Source of the DNA: Moricandia arvensis
Lineage: Eukaryota > Streptophyta > Magnoliopsida > Brassicales > Brassicaceae
DNA: 64,000 nucleotides
Reading direction: 5' to 3'
NCBI GenBank assembly: GCA_905132765.1
Contig: CAJHQP010002803.1
Coordinates: forward strand, 1 to 64,000
The notes under the pieces are model-generated. The model saw nothing but the letters and a program-made list of their open reading frames with translations. It was not told the DNA's origin and searched no databases. Below, piece after piece: positions 1 through 11,705 of the stretch (within the stretch, counting starts at the first letter, position 1; each line of letters begins with the position of its first letter). A program made the translations under genes and the position numbers.

Positions 1-3
1 AAC

Positions 4-1834
4 ATGGATAGCGGCGACCAAGCTGATACCACGATGGAGACCTCCGAGGAGATTCAACAATTTCCGGCTCAGAGGAAGCGCAAGGCGGATGAAATCGAAG
101 ATATTGGTGATGAAGGAGAGAGCCGGGATGGGGAGGACATAGACGGAGACGGCGACGTGTCCAGCCGTGAGGAGTTCCAAGAATGGGACGTGGACAGTTT
201 CGAAGACGGACACGTATACAAACCCACTAAGAAGATCGAACCAAACGATGAGGAAGCTCAAAAAATGCGTCGATACAGGATTCAGATGTACGAGAGCAAT
301 GTATACCTTCCTTCTTGTGTCTCTCTTAATATTGACTTCAATATACACACTTGGATACTGAATATGTTTCATGGTTCTTTAGGGTTTCAATGTTGATATA
401 GAAAACTATCCTGGGAGAGTATCCTTCCGTGAACTCTACCCTATTAATCTTGATGAACCTTTTAAGAGTGGTCTTACAGGGCGAGCCTACATGCAAAACA
501 ACGTTGATTTGGCCGTGGACAAATACAACAAAATCAACGTTTGTAGCTTTATCCTCTTATTGGAATCTATCTTCTTGTGATACAAATGCTTACTGCATTT
601 GCTCTTTCTTGTCAACAGGGATTGTCTCTTACATGTGCATATATTGTGAGGGCTGTTGTCTGCACTATCTCCTGTTCACTCAAATCCTACATCACCTTCA
701 TGGCCAGAGAGACTCCAGATGGTGATCTTGTTGAATATCAAGCTAAAACAGAAAAGATGCCTTGGCAAAAACGAGGCCACGCCCTCTTCTGCAGACGCAC
801 TCCTAAACCAAAAGGTATAGCTGTTAGCAGTTCTCTGACATCTTCATGAAACATTGTTTGATCTCAAATTTGCTTATTTGTAAACATATGTTTTCTCCTC
901 CAGTTATACACGTGCCTAGGTACGAGGATTGTGTATCCTCTGACTCTTCCACCGATAGTAATGCATCTAGCCGTGGAAGCGACCAAGCATGGGACGTCGA
1001 TAGCTTTGATGATGATGAATCCGGGTTCAAAACCCCAACTAGGATGTATCCCACCGAAGAGGAAATTGAACTAATGCGTCTTTACAGACCAAAGATGTGC
1101 CCTAGCAAGGTTATACTTCAGATTTGTTTCTATTAATACATTTTTTATTATGAAAATTAATCACATAGAACATTTATGGATCCTCAAGTTATAATTGTCT
1201 GTAGGGTTTCTACGTGGATGGAGAAAGCTACCCTGGGAAATCTATCTTCTTCTCTCAAGTTGATCTTGATGTACGTTTCTACGCTACTGAGCTTACAGGA
1301 CGTGAGCACATGAAAAACCTGGTCGATTCGGCTCTTGAAAAATACAACAACATCAAGGTTTGTTAATACTATACTCTCAAATGTTTAATCATGCGACACA
1401 ATTTGCCTATATTTTATCACTCTTTTTTTTTGGTTAGGAAACAAGTGTGACATGTGAATACTAGACTCTCAAATGTTTAATCATGTGACACAATTTGCCT
1501 ATATTTTATCACTCTTTTTTTTGTTTTTGGTTAGGAAACAAGTGTGACATGTGAATCGATTGTGCGAGCTAATCTGACGAGAGTGAATGGATACAAGCTT
1601 TATATCACTTTCATGGCTAGAGAGTCTCCGTCGGGAGAGCTTGTGGAGTATCAAGTAAAAACGGAGAGGAAGGTTTGGCAAGCTAAATATCATGCCATGT
1701 TTTGCAGGCCAACCCCAAAATCCAAAGGTTCCGTCTATCATAAAAACCTTACTACTAAACTTATGTTTTATTGGTAAATTTTAGTTTTTGTATTTGACTT
1801 TTTTGTTGTTGTTGTGAATTGAATTGCAGATTGA
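4..1834 (+). CDS. Two-unit cystatin-related plant protein (cystatin/monellin-like fold)
   Basis: Seven exons keep one frame through GT-AG introns: 4-300, 383-538, 619-814, 904-1109, 1205-1357, 1535-1727 and 1830-1834, giving 401 residues. The product holds the same three-exon unit twice. Each unit has an acidic head with a W-D-V-D-S-F motif, a segment with G-F-x-V-D...Y-P-G, an A/S-L-x-K-Y-N helix, and a strand Y-I-T-F-M-A-R-E with a final F-C-R. This pattern is known from the Brassicaceae cystatin-related family, whose biochemical role is unknown; I cannot exclude the related DUF626 family. The start is the first ATG, three bases from the window edge, so the promoter is not visible. The last exon adds only the stop codon. 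Intron 5 carries a duplicated 3' splice site. The two units could be two genes, but the phase-1 join at 814/904 and the lack of a stop favour a single fused gene. Confidence 0.65.
1365..1556 (+). repeat. Tandem duplication of intron 5 end plus exon 6 start
   Basis: About 92-97 bases occur twice, roughly 1365-1456 and 1457-1553. Each copy carries the T-rich tract, the acceptor TTAG and the first codons of the next exon. The downstream acceptor (exon from 1535) keeps the frame open. The upstream acceptor (exon from 1438) reads E-T-S-V-T-C-E-Y and then TAG. Confidence 0.85.
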
Positions 1835-4800
1835 GCTTGTAACCAGGCTTGTGAGTTGTGACGAAAGTATCAAAGTGGAGTAGAAGAGTTATCTTTGGTT
1901 TAAAATGAATCTTTTATCTTTTAGTAGACCTAATTGGAGGGATAGCTAATGTTTCCTCTAGACTTCTTGAGTTGTAATGCGTAAAACTGCTGTTTCTCTT
2001 TGAGATTAGTACTAATATCAGTTCTTTTTTCCATATTTGACCTAGTGCTGTTGGTGACTATTGCAAATTTTCTGGTTCAGTGAACCGGATGTATTTTGAT
2101 TCTCGGTTTGATGCGGATATTAATTAAACGTCATCGGGCTGAGACGGCCTAGCTCACATCAAAGATCAAACTTGTACCAACAATGAGTGTAGGCTTAAAC
2201 TTTACATAGAATAATGCACTCCCTCAGTTAACTATTCACAAAGGACAAGCTAACCTTATGAGCTTACTATGTCTTTCCCAGTTCATTCACTCTTGTGGCT
2301 GCCTAAATGATGAACCAACACATCCTAACTGTTGGACATCTTTTGAGTCCTTTTCTACAAATCTTTTAAAGAAGCCTAATACTTCATCATCTGAATTGTT
2401 TGGCCTAATAAGGCAAATCATAAGCGGCTATTTAGATAGCCTCAATCCATAATCAGGATTGCTCCTAATCGACCATAATGACTTCAAACCGAATTTAGTT
2501 CCCACTTTGATGATTAAAATGAACACACTTCTATTGGGGTTGATCGTTATATAATATGATATTTTAAGCATATGACGATTTTATCAGTCTCTACTCTCTA
2601 TTTCTTATGTTTGGTAACTGACTGTTATAGAATAGAAGTATAGGAACAGGTTTGTTGCTTTGACTAATTTACTTTCTGGGACGTTAATTTGAGTGTAATT
2701 AAGGTGACTAAACTGTTAACCATCATAGCCAAACAAAAAGGTTGGACAATGTATGTAGAATCCTTAATTACCATTATATTTTGTATTAGTAATAACGGTT
2801 TGATACTAGAGTTTAATTGTCCAGTAATATTGACCAGTAAAATTTGAATAACTAACCAAAAAAATATGAATCAGCTCTCTTATTTTTATGTCTCAATCTT
2901 GACTATGTTTTGTTTGATTCTCTCTCACTAGAGGTTGTTTACAACTTGGCTTACCCCTCATAACTCAATTGACTTATCATCATGATTTATAAACAAATTA
3001 ACTAGCAGTGAAAGTGAAATGTTTTTGTGAATGTGACATGTTAATCTATATAAATTTGGACTAGTAGGCTGAATTTGTCATCATTAACCTTAAATTTATT
3101 CTAACAACAACAACAAAGACATCATCATGATTGACCATTTAACATATGCTTGTTTTCATAGAAAACGTGTTTGAACACAAACGATACAATAATTACACTG
3201 TTTAGTTTCATACTTAAAATTTTAAAGACGTAAACATTTGTCTGTTGTGGGTTAATAGACATTAAAACACACTTGTCTTGTTTCATGTTGCAGAAGAAAC
3301 CGACATGAGTGATTTTCCTAGAAGCAGCTTGTGGGGTTCTACTTGAATGGTGGTGACCGTCAAGACAATCATAATGATCGATAATTTGACAATTGAATAC
3401 GTGATAAAGTTTATTTGGGTAACTTACAAGAACTGTTTTAGTGTTTTCACTTTAACAATTCAAACCATAAATATAATTATCTACACAGCCCACCAAACTA
3501 TAGTATACTATTTTCTAATGTGTAATTGTTGCATGTGGTATAATACTTGGGGGATACTAGTATTTTTGAGTTGTGATATTTTGGAATATTTATAGATCAT
3601 CGTGACTTTTGATTTTTGGAATATTTGTAGTATTTGATTATTTGAAAGTATGTATAGATAAGGTCACCTATAAAGTTCAACCAATATTCAAAGATGAGTT
3701 TTTACTTCTTTTTTTCAAAAGTAGCTTTTTGTAGTTACTTTCATACCTAACTTTTTGTTGGTTAAAATATTCAAACAAACTACTTAATATCCAAAATCAC
3801 ATAATTATAAAATCAGACCATGGTTTTTATCCTGGAAAACGACATTATCGACAAGAACATGAGGCTCGAATCTCATAATTCGTAACGTTGAAATTTCCTC
3901 GTCATCTTCCTCAAAATCAACACAAGAATATTATTAGCTGTTTTCTTATACTATTTCCATTATATATTTTTGATATTTTCACTATATTTACTATAAATAT
4001 ATTAGCTTTATAGTTATCAGTTTTTAACTAATAATAATTTTAATTAATTTTTAAAAAATTATAATTTTTGTATAAGAAAGATAAGATATATTCCATCTGT
4101 TCCACTATCATAAAAGATAAAAAAGTAATACCCTAAGATAACCTAAAAAAAGTTTTTGTCAACAAAATAACTTTTAAGAAAAAAATGATCAAAATAATCT
4201 TTATTAGAGGGTATAAATTTACGTTTATACCCTTGGGTTAACTAATCTAGACTTAGGGTTTAGAGTGATGGAGTAGGTTTTGGGGGGGGGGGGGTGAGGT
4301 TTAAAATTGAGAAAAAAAAATATTAATTTTTAAAAAATAAAAAAAAAGACTAGTTTGGTCATTTTTATTGTTGAAGGTTATTTTTGTGACAAAAACTTCA
4401 AAAGGATTATTTGAGAGAATTGCCCATTATAAGTTGTCTAAGAGAAATATTTTTATTTAAAAATATATGTAGTTTCATATCTTTAGGTAATTTTTAATTT
4501 TATTGAATATAATGTCACCAATTAAATTATATAAACTTATCTATGATTAATTGGTTTAAATAATATTTTATTTAAATAATATCTTTGAATTATTCGTGCT
4601 TTTAACTAAGAACACATGGAATATATTTTTATGAAACGGATTTTTTTCTATAACATCTTTTAATGGAACATAGAGAATAATACTTATTTATCATTATGAA
4701 TTATTACTAAAATTGGATTAATAGAAAAATAAGAAAAGTGGTAATAATTGACAAAAAAAAAAGTGGTAATAAAGGAGTGTCAGTGGCAACATAAGTGAAC

Positions 4801-4971
4801 AGAAAAAAGTTAAAACCTTTCCATATAATGTCAGTTGTTGATTCATAATCATTCAATGTATATAAAAAACCTCGAATTATTTCATTAAATAGCTTACCTC
4901 TCTTTCTCTTCTCTCTCTCAGCTCTGAGTTCATATTGATATATAAATACAATTGGTTTAATATTTGGTCCG
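1835..4971. other. Intergenic, AT-rich; no gene recognised apart from a TIR element
   Basis: After the 3' flank of the cystatin-related gene the DNA is AT-rich, and its open frames are short and without family signatures. It contains one terminal-inverted-repeat element (about 4130-4425). The last ~60 bases are CT-rich and hold TATA-like TATAAATA (about 4941-4948), just upstream of the RING-CH gene start. Confidence 0.6.
4130..4425. mobile_element. Small TIR element (MITE-like), copy A
   Basis: The right end reads as a TTTTTGTGACAAAAACTT-type motif followed by GAGAGAATTGCCC. The left end is an imperfect inverted match (AAGTTTTTGTCAACAAAATAA). The interior has the degenerate phrase CTAATCTAGACTTAGGGTTT and a run of 13 G (4282-4294). 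The same element occurs at about 50970-51253 and a partial copy at about 31770-31905. It has no coding capacity, and I cannot assign the superfamily. Confidence 0.55.
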
Positions 4972-7631
4972 ATGATGATGAAACAAGAAGATTGGGCAGC
5001 TGAACAACACGAGATCGCTATAATCGTGGGTGATTCTTCTTCTCCTCATTCTTCTCAGGTGCATATCTCCAAACACAAAATAAAAAATCACATCTTTGTC
5101 TCTTCCTTCCTTTTAAAACCTAATAAAGCTTTTATCATTCTGGGTTTGTAGATTCTAAGGTAAATCTGAGAGCTTTATCTTCCTCATAGCAATCTCTCTT
5201 GATGGTTTATTTAAAGGAAGGAGCTTTCTTGTTAATTTGTTTGTTTAGTGTTTATATTGGCTTGACATTGTATCTGGGATTTTGTCTTTTTCCTCTGGAT
5301 CCTGTGGATTTGATCTATCTGATTCACTTATAGTAGCCATAAGAATCTCCTTTTTTGTTTTGTTTATGTCTCTGTTTTAGAATATCATACAAAACTGAGC
5401 TACTTGGGATTGTTTTATACATATAAGAAGCTACAAATCTGTTGACATGTTAGACTGTTTTGTTAGAGTTTGGGTTTGGAGAAAGATTGTTTCTTTTGAG
5501 CCTGAGGTCTAGTTTGCATATGTGTGCTATTGCAAAGTTAGTATCTTTGTAAAGAGTCTAGTAAAGGAAACCAAGCTTATGTGTTTTTATTAGTTCCTAG
5601 TATCAATGATCTAGAGATCTTTATTGTGCATTAGAAAGGCCTGGACTTTGACATATATTACTTACTTATATAGGGTGATCATCAGGTGAAAGAGAAATCT
5701 ACTGAAGATGTGTCGAGCTCTCAACATAGCGGAACCCATTTGGATCTTTCTATTCAAATACCCCCTAGACCAATCCCATTTGTTGGTGGTCGTAACACAA
5801 AGGGTTCGCTGAAGTCCACAAGTTCATTTAAAAGTGGCACTACATCCTCACCAAGAGGAATATTGCGTAATCTAAGCTTGAAAAAGAAAGTTGTAGCTCA
5901 TCCTGAAAGCGAGAGAAGCTCTTTACTATCTCCCGGTCTCATGGAGACGGCTAAAAAGGCCAATGCTGCTGGTTCAACAACTTCTCCTTACTGGAAAAGA
6001 TGCTTGTCACTTCCATCTAGACAGACCGCAAAGTTGTCTCCTGTGGTATCTGCTCAGGTCTCAGTTGCTGTGTCCGGTGAACCGCCTAAGGTGGGTCTTT
6101 GCTATCTTACATTTACTGAAGGACTTTCTGATCTTGCCCAAAATATAGCTAAATGAAGATTGTATTTTGTTGCAGAAAGATTCTGCTCATCCACCAGTTC
6201 CAAGGTCCTTGTCCATGCCTGGGAGAAACAAAGTGATTGTCCGCTCCATGTCTTTTGACAACCACAAAGCTCGCATTGCGTCTGAAACAAGCGCAGGTAC
6301 ATGTTTCTTGCAGATGTTAACTTAAATATTTCCAAGTTTTATCATCTGAATTTTGAGTTTAGGCAGTCACTTACCATTTTATAATCTACTTTTAAATTTT
6401 CATTGAACCAAACAGATACAAATTTGTGAGAAAACTTGAGGTCTGCATAATAATAGCAAGATGAATAGATTGATTCATGCGCAGTACTTTGGTGCTTAGA
6501 CTTGATTGCATATTAGTATTGTTGATTCAACAATCTTTTTAGAGCTTATTGGTGCAGTCATGTGCTATATGTAGCATACTAATTATGATCTTGCTTTTGT
6601 TTTTTCTTCGTTGGCAGATCAAGTCTCTCCCGTTCCCACGGAAGAAACAGAAGAAGAAATTCCAGAAGAAGAAGCGGTGTGCAGGATCTGTCTAGACGTG
6701 TGCGAAGAAGGCAATACTTTGAAAATGGAGTGCAGCTGCAAAGGTGATCTCAGACTTGTTCATGAAGCGTGTGCCATTAAGTGGTTTAGTACAAAGGGGA
6801 CAAGAACCTGTGACGTCTGTAGACAAGAAGTCCAGAACCTACCAGTTATATTACTTCGCGTGCCTACAGCTAATCAACCAGACAACAGACTTGATCGTAG
6901 TCAACAGAATATGCAGTCACAAACCAGGTAACTTCGAGATTCTTCTCTCCTTTTCACCATGCTTGGAAATAACACAACTGAGAACTGAATGAATTGTGTG
7001 CAGTGCTTGGCAAGAGTTTGTGGTTCTAGTTCTAATCAGCACAGTCTGTTACTTCTTCTTCCTCGAGCAATTACTGGTAGGCACCAATACAAATGATCTG
7101 TCTCGGTTGATACTTTGCTGCAAAGAAAAGATGTTGACAAGGTTGTTTTTGCAGATTCAGGACCTCAACACGCAAGCTATCTACATAGCAGGGCCATGTT
7201 CATTAACGTTAGGCCTCTTAGCATCTGTTTTTGCCATTGTCCTAGGTAAAACACAACCACCCTGCCTCATAGACCTCCAAAGTCTCTCTCTCTCTCTTTC
7301 CTTCTGCTAATACAATCTGACTCTGCAGCTATCAGAGAATACATATGGACATACGCAGCACTTGAGTTTGCGCTTGTAGCCATGTTGGTTCATCTATTAT
7401 ATTCTACAGTAAGCAATACTCTCACTTAAGTTGGTTTTCCCTCATTTGATTACTGGTAGAAATGGAAATAATGTTTCTAAATCTCTGTGTGTTCAGGTGA
7501 GAATATCTGCGATCTATTCTATACTATTTGCAGGGATTCTTGGTTTTGGGGTAGCAGTGTGCCTAAACTCATTGTACCTTCATTATTTCGCTTGGCGTGT
7601 TCGTGTTGCAGAAAACGCAAGTCAAGTATGA
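4972..7631 (+). CDS. RING-CH (RINGv) membrane E3 ubiquitin ligase
   Basis: Eight exons: 4972-5058, 5674-6090, 6176-6296, 6618-6927, 7004-7076, 7155-7245, 7329-7408 and 7497-7631, giving 437 residues. The N-terminal ~225 residues are Ser/Pro/basic and probably disordered. A C4HC3 RING-CH finger follows at about residues 230-278, with C-R-I-C-L-D, C-S-C-K-G-D, H-E-A-C and C-D-V-C in order. Four hydrophobic segments lie at about 318-337, 345-365, 375-392 and 397-417, so this is an integral membrane E3 that would pass ubiquitin from an E2 to nearby membrane proteins. Three ATGs stand in a row and the first is taken as start. Order next to a DnaJ/DUF3444 gene matches Arabidopsis At3g06330/At3g06340 (memory). 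The substrate is unknown. Confidence 0.85.
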
Positions 7632-7985
7632 AAAGTGAAATCTCTTTTCCTTTGGTTTCTCTGTTCTTTGTGTGCTTGTATTCTGGAAAAAAAGAAGAAG
7701 GTGTTCATCTGATCCAGCAGTGACATGTAGAGTGTAAATATACGTTTACTCAAAGTTCCTCTTTTTGTGCCCACTGTAGAAGTTGTAAAAGAGAAACTCT
7801 TGTATCAGGCGAAAAGAATTTTATGTATTGAGTGAGATCTGTTTCTTCTCTTCTGAATAAAAGAAAATGCTTATGGTTCTAGAATGCTTTGCTGTTTTCT
7901 AAAGATGCAAAGGTAGGTGTTCATACTGGCTTCACTAGAACATTCACTTTGTCAACATTTGGTGACCAATGTAAGAACATAAAAA

Positions 7986-8057
7986 GGGGCATTCCAAGAA
8001 CCAAACTCGGGACCTCTCGTATCCAAAGCGAGAATCATACAACTAGACCAAATGCCC
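7986..8057 (-). tRNA. tRNA-Pro (anticodon UGG)-like, degenerate
   Basis: The minus strand folds as a 72-base cloverleaf without CCA. A perfect 7-bp acceptor stem (GGGCATT with AATGCCC), a D arm, and an anticodon loop TTTGGAT give UGG (Pro). Compared with the usual plant tRNA-Pro it has one C-A mismatch next to the anticodon loop and a T loop of TTTGGTT where TTCGATT is expected, losing the conserved C of the loop. It is either a decaying copy or a divergent gene. Confidence 0.6.
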
Positions 8058-8366
8058 TCATGTTTAGATCCATTAAGAACGTCTTACATCATCGATAACA
8101 TCAGAAAATGAAACTAATGTTAACTTTACATGTGAAAATGGGTACCAGTCTCCTACTGCAGTAACAATGAGGTTTGAAGCATATGCTAATTAATCTACAA
8201 GTCTGAGTAACTAAGAATAGAAAACGCAAGGGCTAGCTACAAACAACAAAGATGTATCGAGCTTAACAAAAGGTCTCTGGGAGCTGCGGTTTTTTTTTTT
8301 TGTCAGTAAACATGTACACCCAATTGAGCAAGTCATGGACACAACCAGCCTCTCGTTGAGATAATA

Positions 8367-10334
8367 TCAACAAGCAGATCCTGAAGCTGGAGATTGATGG
8401 TCTTGGTCTTGAGCTGCTGCTTCTTCTTCTGATACACTGTGAGAAGAGCCAGGACCTGGCAAAGCAGCTGGATCAAGCTCATACCAGCCTTCAGACACAC
8501 CTCTCCCTTCTGTTCCCTTCAATCTAAACGACGGAACCCTATGTGAGAATCTAAAGAACTCATGAGGCAGAATCTCAAAAGTGTCTGCTTCCTCCTTTGG
8601 CATTGGACTGTAAACATATTTAAAACCTTCCACTTTAAACAAGAACCCGACAGATATCGTGGCTCCCTCTTTATGATCAGACAGGATCTCAACAAACTCA
8701 TACTCACGAGGAGAATCTGAGTCGGTGGAGGACAAGTCCATGTTCCAGTTCTTGAAAAGAGCCCACGTTTCTCCTTTCCCCGGGAACACGGTAAAGTTCC
8801 GAGTATTGCTTCTTGTTTTGCTTCGGACCAAATGAGAGAATAAGTCACAACTATTTGTCTTACCCTCATCCCCAAGTACGTACCTACCAACAGACACAGG
8901 CAAGTTTCGTGTTTCATCCTCTTCATCTTCATCTGCCTCTAACCATACGTACTTTACCGAGAAAGTTGGCCTTGTAACTTTTCTTATGACAGCATAAAAT
9001 CTAGGCATTCCCTCTCCTTCATCATAACAAGCCCATACCTGACCAACATCAAAACAGCTCTTCTCCCTCAACTTATCAAAGTCAGAAAATTCAGGATCGT
9101 CACAGTTGATAACATTTGGTTCTGCTGCTTCACCTCCTAAACTTGACTCGTCCTCTGAATCATCTAAGCATTCCTCCTGGTCTTCCTGTATCTTCTCCTT
9201 TGGGTTTAAGGTTTCAGTAGACTGGTGATGATCCTCATGTGTATCCTTTTCGTCTTCTGGCTCTTCTTCCTTTTCAGTATCTACATTTTTCCCAGACCCT
9301 TCCCCAATGTCGTTGGCTAAGTCTACATCATCGTCGCTCAAACTCTCATTATAAGAAACGTGACGCTTGCTACGTACTGATCTTCGAGGCTCACGTCCTC
9401 CATTGGACCCCATATCCCCTGCTGCCATAGTATCATCTTCTGAGTCACTACTACTTTCACTGTCAGAGCTTTCAATAAATTCATCCATATTCTTTCTCTT
9501 CCTCTTTCCTTTATTGTTTTCTGCAGTAGAAGCCGTCGCTTTTCCAGTGAAAGCAGTGGCAGGATCATCATGACGCATGTGAGAAGCAGGGCAAGCCTTT
9601 TGGCCTTGTTGTGGGAAAGAAGAAGCAGTCTGATATGAGTTCCTTGCCGTTGGTACACTTGGGAAAGAGACTTCAAAAGCAATGAACTGTTTTTTGCAAG
9701 ACTGGCAAGTAAATTCTCTCTTGATATTCTCTCTTCCAAACTCATACCTGCTCCCACAGAAGGGACAAGAAGTCCAAAAGGTTGGCCGGTGAGCGAAAAC
9801 GGGTGGTTGCTGTTGAGGTCTAAACTCGTTGAAGACATTCCTCATATTAACACTTGCCTGCTGTGCGCGATAACTCGGCACCTGTTGAGGTCTTATTGGT
9901 CTATAAGACGGTCCTGGTGCAGGCCTTGTCGAAGTTCTGCGCTTAACATCATGAAGCATCCGTTTATCTTTATCCAAAAGTATCCTCTGAGCTTCACCAA
10001 TCAATTTAAAAGCAGACTCAGCACCAGGGAGCTTGTTTTTATCAGGGTGGAGAAGAAGCGCCAGCTTTCTATACTGTTTCTTGATCATGATATCATTAGC
10101 ACTCATGTCAACCTGAAGTATCCCGTACCAATCCATCTCATTCCCAAACATCTTCTCCGTCGCAGCAGCGCAGTGCACATCACAAACCATTGTCATGTGA
10201 GATATGTTCTCAAGGCTGGAATCCATATTGTGAGCCTTCATGACAAGCTTACGAGCGGCCGTGAAATCAGACTTTTGCATCAAACCTTCTGCTAAACCTT
10301 GGGCTCTAAGAGCCTCATCTCTGTTGATATTCAT
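8367..10334 (-). CDS. DnaJ (Hsp40) protein with C-terminal DUF3444
   Basis: One uninterrupted 655-residue frame; ATG at 10334 is the first in frame. The J domain is at about residues 67-131, with D-W-Y-G-I-L-Q and the H-P-D triad at 96-98 that stimulates Hsp70 ATPase. Residues about 195-225 hold a C-P-F-C...C-Q-S-C zinc-ribbon-like pair. A long acidic, Ser-rich middle contains a basic K-R-K-R-K-N patch that may be a nuclear signal. Residues about 405-635 form DUF3444 (C-F-D-V-G-Q-V-W-A-C-Y and W-A-L-F-K-N-W). Proteins of this layout are plant-specific J proteins, many thought nuclear; the client is unknown. A probable 5'-UTR intron runs from about 10783 to 10386. It stands tail to tail with the RING-CH gene and matches At3g06340 in order (memory). 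Confidence 0.9.
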   Translation of the reverse strand: MNINRDEALRAQGLAEGLMQKSDFTAARKLVMKAHNMDSSLENISHMTMVCDVHCAAATEKMFGNEMDWYGILQVDMSANDIMIKKQYRKLALLLHPDKNKLPGAESAFKLIGEAQRILLDKDKRMLHDVKRRTSTRPAPGPSYRPIRPQQVPSYRAQQASVNMRNVFNEFRPQQQPPVFAHRPTFWTSCPFCGSRYEFGRENIKREFTCQSCKKQFIAFEVSFPSVPTARNSYQTASSFPQQGQKACPASHMRHDDPATAFTGKATASTAENNKGKRKRKNMDEFIESSDSESSSDSEDDTMAAGDMGSNGGREPRRSVRSKRHVSYNESLSDDDVDLANDIGEGSGKNVDTEKEEEPEDEKDTHEDHHQSTETLNPKEKIQEDQEECLDDSEDESSLGGEAAEPNVINCDDPEFSDFDKLREKSCFDVGQVWACYDEGEGMPRFYAVIRKVTRPTFSVKYVWLEADEDEEDETRNLPVSVGRYVLGDEGKTNSCDLFSHLVRSKTRSNTRNFTVFPGKGETWALFKNWNMDLSSTDSDSPREYEFVEILSDHKEGATISVGFLFKVEGFKYVYSPMPKEEADTFEILPHEFFRFSHRVPSFRLKGTEGRGVSEGWYELDPAALPGPGSSHSVSEEEAAAQDQDHQSPASGSAC

Positions 10335-10860
10335 TACCAATGCCCTTTGGTCCAATGTCCACCTCTGCTTGGTTTGGATCCTCCTGTTTACAGAAAGACA
10401 ACGCTTTTGTCAGTTAGATGAGTGTGTTATAAACTCTAAACCCAAAACCCTGATAAGGTAAAAAAGTAGTAATGAACAGGGCCCTCGTTGGATAGAAAAA
10501 GACATACTCTAATGCTAAAAAGGTATAACCTTTAGAACGTAATGGAAGAAAAAAAAAAGTAAACTTTGGGAAAACGTATTCGTTCCGTTTGTGACATTTG
10601 AGGATTTAAGACAAAAAAAAATTGAAAATTTAGAAAACCAAAACCCTAGGCATGTCTATACGATGAATGCGATTAAATGCATAAACCCTGAAACAGAGAC
10701 GAAACAGAGTACAATTCTCGGAATTGAAATCGATCTATGACGAGGCGAAGAAAGGATACAGAGAGATTTTAAAGAGAGCTCACCGGAGGATACGAGCCGA
10801 TCGGCGGAGAGGAAACGGTTAGAACTAAAACACCAATCTAACCTTTTTCTGGTTTATGTT
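10335..10860 (-). promoter_or_regulatory. 5' leader, leader intron and upstream region of the DnaJ gene
   Basis: On the minus strand a donor CCG|GTGAGC near 10783 and an acceptor TAAACAG|GAGG near 10386 bracket a likely leader intron. Telobox-like AAACCCTA words occur here (about 10641-10650), as in many plant growth-related promoters. The regulatory role is inferred. Confidence 0.4.
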
Positions 10861-11168
10861 TTTGTAATATTTATTTTATTTCAAATGATGACGTATTCTA
10901 GTTAATTGCAGACTAGCCCTTCAAATTTAGTCAGGTTTGAATAAACAATGTAAATCAGGTATTTAAGGAGAAAAACAACAGAAAGAGCCAAAGAAAGACA
11001 AGAGAAATCAAAATCTGGAAAACTACTAATCGGAAGGAGAAGCAGAGGTGAGAGTAATAAACGCAAGATTCAGACAAGTACTAGGATCACAGACGAACAA
11101 GTTCCGAATCAAATAATGTAAAACATAATCAAAAGAAAATGATAAAAAGAAAGGAGAGCTTACTTCTT

Positions 11169-11705
11169 TGAAAGAGTTCGATCGGATTCCAATAAATAGA
11201 GACGAGTGGATGGGTTATTTCGAAAAACGTTTTATTAGCTCACAAGACGTTTATCGGTTTACAAGTAAGGAAATAGACGGTAAGAAAGGTGAACAGTGCC
11301 CAAAAAACTAGCCAAGAAAATACAAGTCGGTAGAATGTAAAGAAATGAAAACTCTAAATCTAGCCGCCAAGTATTTGTATGTCTCCCCCTTAGATTTTGC
11401 CACTTCATCCTCTTTATATAGTGCTAAAGTCTTCAATACCCTAGGTCGGTTTCTCCTAATGAGCCTTATTTTCACGGGCTAAGCGAACAGGTATGTGAAT
11501 CACGTCACTAAGCTAAATGCTTTTAATTGCCTTGGTTAGTCAATTTAGAAATGGTTTTTGTTGATTAAAGGCAGTCTTTTCAGCTAAAAGCAGTCTGGAG
11601 TCGAGCTCAATACCTTAAGCCAAGGATCGAGCCGATTTACCATAATTTGATGGGCCGAACCTGCTATTATATGGATTTTATGGAGGATATAATCCACCTC
11701 CTACA
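11169..11705 (-). mobile_element. Solo LTR of a retrotransposon
   Basis: Read on the minus strand this ~537-bp block begins TGTAGGAGGTGGATTATATC and ends ...CTCTTTCA, the TG...CA ends of an LTR. It contains a TATATAAA box on the minus strand (about 11411-11420). No internal coding region, primer-binding site or second LTR is seen nearby, so it looks like a solo LTR, perhaps Copia-type. I see no perfect 5-bp target duplication. Confidence 0.5.

Noticed and set aside
2258..2452. Plus-strand frame of 64 codons
   Set aside because: No signature, no splice partners, AT-rich surroundings.
9338..9838. Minus-strand open frame of 166 codons
   Set aside because: It overlaps the DnaJ gene in another frame and shows no family signature; a shadow of the real gene.
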